From Amborella trichopoda (taxonomy: Eukaryota; Streptophyta; Magnoliopsida; Amborellales; Amborellaceae), in NCBI RefSeq assembly GCF_000471905.2, contig NW_006494789.1, forward strand, positions 5,875,652 to 5,939,651: a stretch of 64,000 nucleotides of DNA, read 5' to 3'. Below the pieces are notes generated by a model that ran no database searches, had not been told where the DNA came from, and saw only the letters and a program-made list of their open reading frames with translations. This document shows, piece by piece, positions 57,817 to 64,000 of the stretch (within the stretch, counting starts at the first letter, position 1; the number at the start of each line of letters is the position of its first letter). Both the position numbers and the translations under genes were made by a program.

Positions 57817-60800
57817 GTGACCACTGTTTGTTCGTGGCCTCCTAGCATCCTTTGCTTCGTTCTAATGGTCGAGTCTTCTGGGGCCATTCTAGATGTAAAG
57901 AACCTCCCGCGAGAAGGGGAAGTTGGTACTAATGCATTCACTGGAGAGAGCTTCATGAGAGGTGAGCCAATCTTGCTCACCGAAGCCTTATGTGAACCAA
58001 GGTGGCCTTTGAGCATCACTTTTGTGAGCACCCCCGTTCAGCTAGTGACGAGGGAAGACAATGATCGAAATGTGAGTATAGAGGAGGGGCGGTAGGCCTT
58101 CTACATTGTCTGCACTGAAACATAGCCTCCAATGTGAGCTTTCCAACTCTAGGCAAGCGGATAGTGAAAAACCCATGCATGAAATGGCTGTCTTCTGGTC
58201 TACGAGTACAAAGGGGAACACCAGTACCTAAAGGGGTACTCCTCATGGACCATGAGTGCTGCGGCATTTCAGGGATACTTTGAGACATGCCTTTTTGCCG
58301 ATTGCCCTTCAGTGCTCAGCAGGCTACTTTAACCATTGCCCAAACATGGTCAAAGTGTTGTTGGAGACTTGGAGCCATGTTAGCAACTCAGGGCTACTTG
58401 GTCACGGAGAGGCAGGGATTTCACTAATGGACCTGCACTTCCTTGGTGGGCTGCCGCTCTTTGGCGCCATGTATGAAGAGTTTATTTCTCCAAACTCAGT
58501 CATTTTTGGGGGGGAGAAGATAGGTAAAGAAGCCCCACCAGCTGGGCTTCACGAATTGTTTGTGATCTACCAGTGACTCTATGATGAGCCCAAAAGTGGG
58601 CGAGTCAGTTTCAAAAAATTGTTAAGGCTCTTCTACGACAGCTGTACAGATGAAGTTGGTCCGTCACCAAGAAAATAAGAGAAGAAAACCCCTCCCATTT
58701 TTGAATTGCGAAAGGAGAATGATCACATCTTCCAAGCAGCTTACTTAATTCTCTTCCTATGCAAATTTGCCCTACTAGGCAGGGCTGACATCATTCGTCC
58801 AGGAGAATTTTACGTGGCCAGTGACATGGCACAGAAGAAGGACTATGCGCTAGCACAACCTATTCTTTGCAGTTTAAATCATCGCATGGGAGCCATTTCC
58901 AGGGGTAGACCGTATAAAGGGGAGGAAGGAGGGAATGGCATAGAAGATGGTGGGGCCTTTCTGGGAGATTTCAAGACTCCTTTCCCAGTCTATTATGTGT
59001 ATGGCTGGCTTGGGGCTTATTTTCTGAACACATATCTCAGAACCCAAGAGTTGGAGGACAACATGTGCCCATTTTTGTTGAAGATTACCGAGTAGAGGGC
59101 AGTTTTCCATACACGCAACTTGTTCTTCAATGATCACCTCCACATGACGGGGGTGGCGTTCCCAGTTGGAGGTCTCACAGATCAAACATATGCAGATGAG
59201 CTGGGCCACCATCTGGATGGTGACTTCACCAGCCCAAAAGAATTGATGTTTATGTTGAGTGTGAGAGGCGGAGTTCTGGCCTATCGCACTGTCCATGACG
59301 CGAAGCTTGAGGGCTACTTTCCTCATTGGTTCGCCCAACAGCAGAGGCTTAATCAGGGGTGCCCATTCTCCATAATCTTTGAAAATCCGCATAGCAGGAA
59401 AGCCCGCTGGAAGAAGGACAAATTGGGCACCCTCAGGGAGACATGGCTCCCGAGGCACATTCGCACCGCCTGGGCCACATGCTTGGAGACCACCAAGATC
59501 AATAAGTATGTGCTGCCCCATTTTGACAGGAAGGTATCGTCCACCAAGGCCCGCGAGCATTGGTGGAGAATCACGAACAAGGGGTATTGGGACACGGAAC
59601 ACCCTTGGAAAGGGGAGGGTAGCCGCTGGAGCCAGGATACCAGGCAGTGCAAGATGGCAATGACCCCTACGTTAGGCTTACTGTTTACCTTGGCTTCCCT
59701 CGTGATTGGCGCGTGGTCGGGCGGCCTCACTAGACTATCGTGGACGAGTCCTTGCCAAGGTTTCTCAACAGGGAGAAGGAGACAGATTATTTTTTACCAC
59801 CTCTCTATTATCTTCAAATGGAAGGAAGGCCGTAAAATCCTAGGGTATGAGGGGCGTCCAGTCCATGATTTGAATAAGCTGATAGGGAGCGGCACTCATA
59901 GCAAGTTCACTGCCAGTTCTTTCAAGTTTGGCATCTCAAAGGGTGTTACGTTTGAGTAGGCACAAGGGAAGAAGAGAAAGCAGGCTGCTGCACCTGAGCC
60001 AGTGAAAAGAAATAAGAAAAAGTAAGTTGGTGCGTGAAGAAGAAAAAGCAGGCTGCTGCACTTGAGCCGGCGAAGAAGAAAAAGCAGGCTGCTGTGCCCG
60101 AGCTGTTGAAGAAGAAAAAGAAGGATGCTGCGCCTGAGCCGGCGAAGAAGAAAAAGTAGGCTGTCGCACCCAAGTCGACGAAAGGAAAGGAGAAAAAGCG
60201 AACTGCCCAAGTGACTCCTCGTGCCCTAGCTCAGAAGGCAATCAAGGCCTCGAGGCACAAATTGCGTAAGGTCCCCATGGTTTGCGAGCTAGGAGATGGT
60301 TCCTCGCCCTCGAAAACTTCAGAAGGCTGTGCATCTCCTGTCATGTCCCCGTCACCTTCAGCTCTTACGGTTTTGCCTTCTCCTTGGCCCTTCAAGGGTT
60401 CAAGCCAGTGCCTCAGAGCCTACTGCCTCGATTGTGGCTGAAGGGGAAGTGATCGGGGCTGATGAGGTTGCTCTTGATGAGGCAGGCCTTGACGAGGCGA
60501 CGAAGGCAGTGAGTGCCTCTGGAATTCTGATAGTCATCGTGCCTGCCGAGGAAAGAGAACCCCCCTAAGGGTCGTGATAATAGAAGAGGATGAACCCTCA
60601 AGAGCTGAAGAGGGGCCATCCGAGCAGCAGGAGACAGTTGCCTCGAGCGATAGATCTGCGAGGGGTGGAGAAGTTGGACGCCTTGAGGGATCAAGCTTAT
60701 CGGGCCCTGAGGTGGCACTCGTGACTGTAGAGGAGGCAGGTGTTGTGGGAAAGCCTATCTCGGAAATGATCACTGCAGAAGACAAGGGCAAAGGGTATCG

Positions 60801-61813
60801 AACCTCTCAAGGTGGAGATGGTTGAAGAAGAGGGGACATAGGGAGAGGTCGCTACCCCGAGCGAGGAGACTACCGAGGTGCCACTTGAGACTGAGGTAGT
60901 GGCTCCAAGCGAGGAGGCCAGCCTTGCCTCGGCTACGGTTGCGGTGCATGCAGAGGACGAGGTGATCGTGCCTAGGCATAAAAGGATCGAGCCTGACATG
61001 GTCATGACTAGGGGCTAGAGCGAGAAAGTTGTCGCCGAGGTACCAGAGCAGCCTAAGGTTGCTCCAGAATTGAGGAACCTGAGACCTTAGCCATAGCTGG
61101 GGGTCCTCCTGTTGTGGTTGCTCCTGCTGTATTGCCTAGGCCTTTATTCAGCAGGCTGCTAGGCATTATTTCATGATGCTTCAGACGGGCCTCCAGAAAC
61201 TGAAGGAGCTATCCTTTGAAGAGCTTGGAGTGAAGATACAACAGTTGAGGGGGATTGTGTTAGGGAATGTGCCCGAGTCCTTCCTTATTTTGACTCCGTT
61301 GTCAATGAGCTGGAGGGATAGAGGGTGAAGGCCCTGCGAGAAGAAGCAACTGCGCATCGACTGGAAAGCTCCAAGTTGCCCCCTTTTGAGTATTCTCTTC
61401 TGGTAAACACTCAATCGCAATAGCTGGATGCCACGAACTCCCAGAGATCAGGCCTTGTTGTGGAGGCCATCGCCCCCCAGGGCAAAGTGACGGCTCTGAG
61501 GGCGAAGATATTAGAGTTGATGCAGAAGCTTAAGAAGCTAGGGAAGGAGATTGTGGATTGGGAAGAGAAGGAAAAAGTGATTTTTTGTAACACTTTGGCC
61601 CTCCAGCATTCTTTAGGAGAAGTGACCACCTTGATGAAGCAAGAGGCGGGGCTGGTAGTAGAGCTGAAGAACGAAATTGAACGGGCAAAAACATTGACTG
61701 TAACGTACAACAGACAGATCAATGAAGAAATTGACGCCTTCTTTCTCTTTTTTTTTCATTTCATTTACTTTCATTGTAAGGGAAATAAGTTTGCCCTTTT
61801 GACTTGTAAATGA
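57817..61813 (+). pseudogene. M0 antisense PMD (plant mobile domain) gene, broken
   Basis: A long protein of perhaps 1,200 residues is read in pieces. The N-terminus is at 57817-58095 (ESSGAILDVKNLP). The PMD core is at 58256-58576: VKVLLETWSHVSNSG, then GEAGISLMDLHFLGGLPLFG with the conserved W, GE and GLPL. Next come 58706-59095 (RADIIRPGEFYVA, PVYYVYGWLGAYFL) and 59120-59959 (LEGYFPHWFAQQQRLNQGCP). A lysine-rich repeat zone (59965-60190) and an acidic Ser/Glu/Val-rich zone (60211-61000) follow. A coiled-coil end is at 61460-61740 (LRAKILELMQKLKKLGKEIV). Stops and shifts (58576, 59095, 59957, 60026, 60158) break it. PMD proteins ride on plant gypsy and MULE elements. The protein's biochemical role is unknown. 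Confidence 0.7.
59965..60190 (+). repeat. 36-bp repeat encoding KKKKQAAAPEPA
   Basis: About five units of 36 bp (12 codons), each a run of four Lys codons followed by QAAAPEPA or a variant (KDAAPEPA, QAAVPELL), in frame with the PMD protein. Two units end in TAG or TAA changes. The basic runs look like nuclear-localisation signals or a DNA-binding tail. Confidence 0.8.
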
Positions 61814-61841
61814 AACAATTCTTTTCACTTTTTTTTCTATG

Positions 61842-62237
61842 TCATTGCTTCCTCACTTTCATAACTTGAGACGATAAAGAGAAGCCCACTCCTCGCTTCG
61901 TCTTGTGGTAGCCTGCTGTGGCTTCAATGACCTCGAATGGGGGTGCAATTTCTTTCTCACCCCTTAGTGTTTGATTGGAGAGGGGCTCAAAATTCATGGT
62001 TCTCATGATTGGATGAGCCTGCTCATTGTAAATGCTCCAATCTTGGGCAGCTTTGGCTTCAATTTGAGGTGAATTGGTCTTGAGCTTGTCATAAGTCTTA
62101 GTCTCAAGGACAACCTTTAAGTGCTTTGAAGCAATGAGCATGACCTCTAATTGGCTCTGGTGGTTAGGAACCTCGCTTCTCAGCTCTGCCATGGGGTCTT
62201 GTTCTTGGGAGCTGGAGGGATGACTCTTGTCTGCCAA
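61842..62237 (-). pseudogene. Gag-like N-terminal frame (minus strand)
   Basis: A 131-residue frame starting MADKSHPSSSQEQDPMAELR, with a central QSQLEVMLIASKHL helix-like stretch and a charged end. A short hydrophilic leader of this kind (MAD..., Q/E-rich) is usual at the start of plant gypsy gag proteins, but no capsid core follows. The frame ends 28 bp from the convergent PMD gene. It lies below an A/T-rich leader (62590-62640). I call it gag-like on position and composition only; other origins are possible. Confidence 0.35.
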
Positions 62238-63030
62238 ACGAAGTGTAGGACCTTCTTTTGACTGCTGATGACCCCTTTGTTCAAGGAGGATGGAACTTGG
62301 AGACCTTCCTTGGTGGTTGGTATGCCAGTTTTTCTTCTAGAAGAGTGATGCGGACCTGTAGGTGTTTATGATGAAAATCAAACAGATCATCCGATGAAGA
62401 TCTCTCTATTTTAACACCTTAAACTAAATGAAAATGAAAGAAATAAAATGGTAAAGAAAGTGGGACAAATCGAATTCAGATATGAGGCCAGATCTGCTTG
62501 GAAACCAGCAAATCTGTTCTCAGATCTGTGGCAGGGCCAACATGATCCAGAGCATCCAAAATACGATTTGTAATAAAAGTAAATAAACATATGAAAATAA
62601 AATTAAAACAATAAAATAAGAAGAAAAAAAAGAAATAATACTGAATCGAGCCTGATGTCTCGGGATTCCCGAGCCTTCTGGGGCACGCCTGTATCAAAAT
62701 CGGGCCTCTTTTGTCTCATTGAGTCGGATGTTTATCAGCAAATCGCTTCGGTATGAAGGCTTTGAATTAGGGTTCTATCATAAGGGTAGATCAGGGTTTC
62801 CCTCTTGTAACTCCCTCAGGTTCTTTTATCTCTATCTCTTTTGTCACTGGTTCTTTCTGTCCCTTAGGCTTTCTATCTCTAGCGTTTTCTTTTTCTGAAA
62901 ATCCCCATATCTCCTCTCTTTGTCCCCCTCTAAATTGTCTCGAAAAGATGCTAAAAGGGGGGCAAAATTTGTTGGGGAGAATATCTTCCTGTAACCAACC
63001 AACTAACGCAGTCAAAAACATGTTTTAGAG
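62238..63030 (-). other. Leader-like non-coding region
   Basis: AT-rich, including a 70-bp A-rich stretch (62590-62640). No gene, tRNA or LTR terminus found. Read on the minus strand it would be the 5' UTR of the gag-like frame. Confidence 0.35.
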
Positions 63031-63041
63031 GTCTCGGATCT

Positions 63042-63176
63042 GGGCGACACGCCTGGTGTCGCCCAAAAAACTGAAAATCTCAACCTGGGTAAAAAAGAGG
63101 TGGGCGACACAGGTAGTGTCGCCCAAATCTTGGAGTATCGCCTTGTCCAGATTGGGTGACACTGCTAGTATCTCCT
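63042..63176. repeat. Three ~60-bp-spaced GGGCGACAC hairpins
   Basis: Perfect 9-bp inverted repeats GGGCGACAC/GTGTCGCCC with 5-base loops occur at 63042-63064 (loop GCCTG) and 63102-63124 (loop AGGTA). A third, decayed copy is at 63154-63176 (GGGTGACAC/GTATCTCCT). The spacing (60 and 52 bp) resembles the hairpin arrays of the LTRs. Confidence 0.85.
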
Positions 63177-63453
63177 AAGTCAGAACATGTCCAAATTGAG
63201 AATTTTCAATTTGAATGTGTTCTTCAGCCTTTTTGAAGCTATCAAAAAATAATTGGGTCAAAACATATTTGTTTACTATTTTTAATGATTTGTTTAGTAA
63301 AAGAGGGCACTTACCTGAATTTAGGGTCAAAACAGGGTTACAAGCAATTCCGGGTCACAAGATGGGTTGTGTGAAGTATAAATTTGGGTTTACTAAGTTA
63401 AGTGTGATCCTAAGAGTCCAAGAAATCATAGAATTTTTTAGTTTTAAAATGGG

Positions 63454-63562
63454 GTGTCTACAGTTGCCCCTCTTTGCCACTCCTTGTCCTTCGAGGGACA
63501 GGCGAGTGGCGAAGAAGTAGACACTCTGACGTTCCCTTTCCTTCGAGGGCAGGTGAACGTCA
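63454..63562. repeat. Two adjacent long hairpins
   Basis: Hairpin one (63454-63524) has outer arms GTGTCTAC/GTAGACAC, middle arms CTTTGCCACTC/GAGTGGCGAAG and inner arms TGTCC/GGACA around TTCGA. Hairpin two (63527-63562) has arms TGACGTTC/GAACGTCA and an inner CCTTCGAGG. The flanking words of hairpin one recur at 11146-11220 around a different stem. Confidence 0.75.
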
Positions 63563-64000
63563 ATGATAAAGCAGACATTTTAAATTTTGTCTTGTCGTCA
63601 CGTGGTCAGGGGGCACACGAACTATCCCTCCAAGTCCTTATGTTCACTGAACTCATCCACCTAGGGCATTTTTCCTCCTAGGGTTTTCGGCGTTGTCGGT
63701 GAGTTACACAAGCTTGAAAAGCGAGTTGGATTTTCCGGTCATGCCACTTAACTTCAAGGGTTTTCCAGTATGAAATTTTTATCCTTAGCACTTTCTTTGA
63801 TCTCCTTAGGGTTTCCTAAGGCTATCTATAGGAAAAGGCCTTTTATAGGAAGATACTTGTCTGGCAGAATCGGAAGAAAGAGATGAGGCAGCAACGCAGT
63901 ATTCATCATATACGGATGTCCAAGCTCCTTCATTTTAGAAAATGTTTTAGAAATTTTGAAAGTAAGAGGAGATTTGAAATAGAACCCGGAGCAGGGACAT
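63563..64000. other. Right edge, no gene recognised
   Basis: Non-coding; short words such as CTTAGGGTTTCCTAAGG (about 63806) are weakly palindromic. I see no coding domain, LTR end or primer-binding site. Confidence 0.4.

Noticed and set aside
62476-62697. Hydrophobic Phe-rich minus frame resembling a membrane segment
   Set aside because: Encoded by an A/T-rich low-complexity run; no start context or neighbouring domain.

Overview
The window is plant nuclear DNA made almost entirely of old, broken LTR retrotransposons; I found no host gene, tRNA, rRNA or CRISPR array. The elements are Ty3/gypsy. The pol order is RT, RNase H, a second archaeal-type RNase H, then integrase. One copy keeps a primer-binding site starting TGGCGACTCC. 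Between pol and the 3' LTR lie long tandem-repeat regions and an antisense reading frame. Together these point to the Tat/Ogre lineage. Every gag and pol frame carries stops or frameshifts, so all coding entries are pseudogenes.

Layout. P1 (+ strand, 1-11136) is a 5'-truncated element: gag, pol, an 3.3-kb repeat-rich 3' UTR and a 3' LTR. Positions 11137-13390 are flank with ~185-bp tandem repeats and a fragment of a plant-mobile-domain (PMD) protein. M1 (- strand) is an older element in two pieces. Its gag-PR-RT-RNH-INT(N) part is at 47582-41876, and its INT(C) part, 3' UTR and probable 3' LTR run from 21328 down to about 13390. P2 (+ strand, 21329-41875) is a nearly complete 20.5-kb element inserted inside the M1 integrase gene. 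A further 2.4-kb solo-LTR-like insertion (17042-19459) interrupts the M1 3' UTR. M0 (- strand, 47583 to beyond the window) supplies an LTR, a very large satellite-like 3' UTR, a long antisense PMD gene (+ strand, about 57.1-61.8 kb) and a gag-like N-terminal frame with leader (62.2-63.2 kb), with no pol between them.

How the parts relate. Each element has a sense promoter in its LTR (TATA boxes at 9011, 38982, 49400 and 14266). Three of the four also have an antisense TATA box at the pol-proximal edge of the 3' UTR, pointing back toward pol. It would drive the antisense ORF, which ends at an antisense AATAAA near the pol stop. Downstream of the sense TATA, each LTR holds a pyrimidine-rich tract followed by or mixed with tandem ~60-bp hairpin modules. 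Stem sequences differ between LTRs, but pairing, spacing and part of the loop are kept. These hairpin arrays, two other families of conserved hairpins (11163/63454 and 63042-63176) and the two-promoter layout are the most unusual structures here. All identity statements are by eye; boundaries are approximate unless a terminal motif is named.
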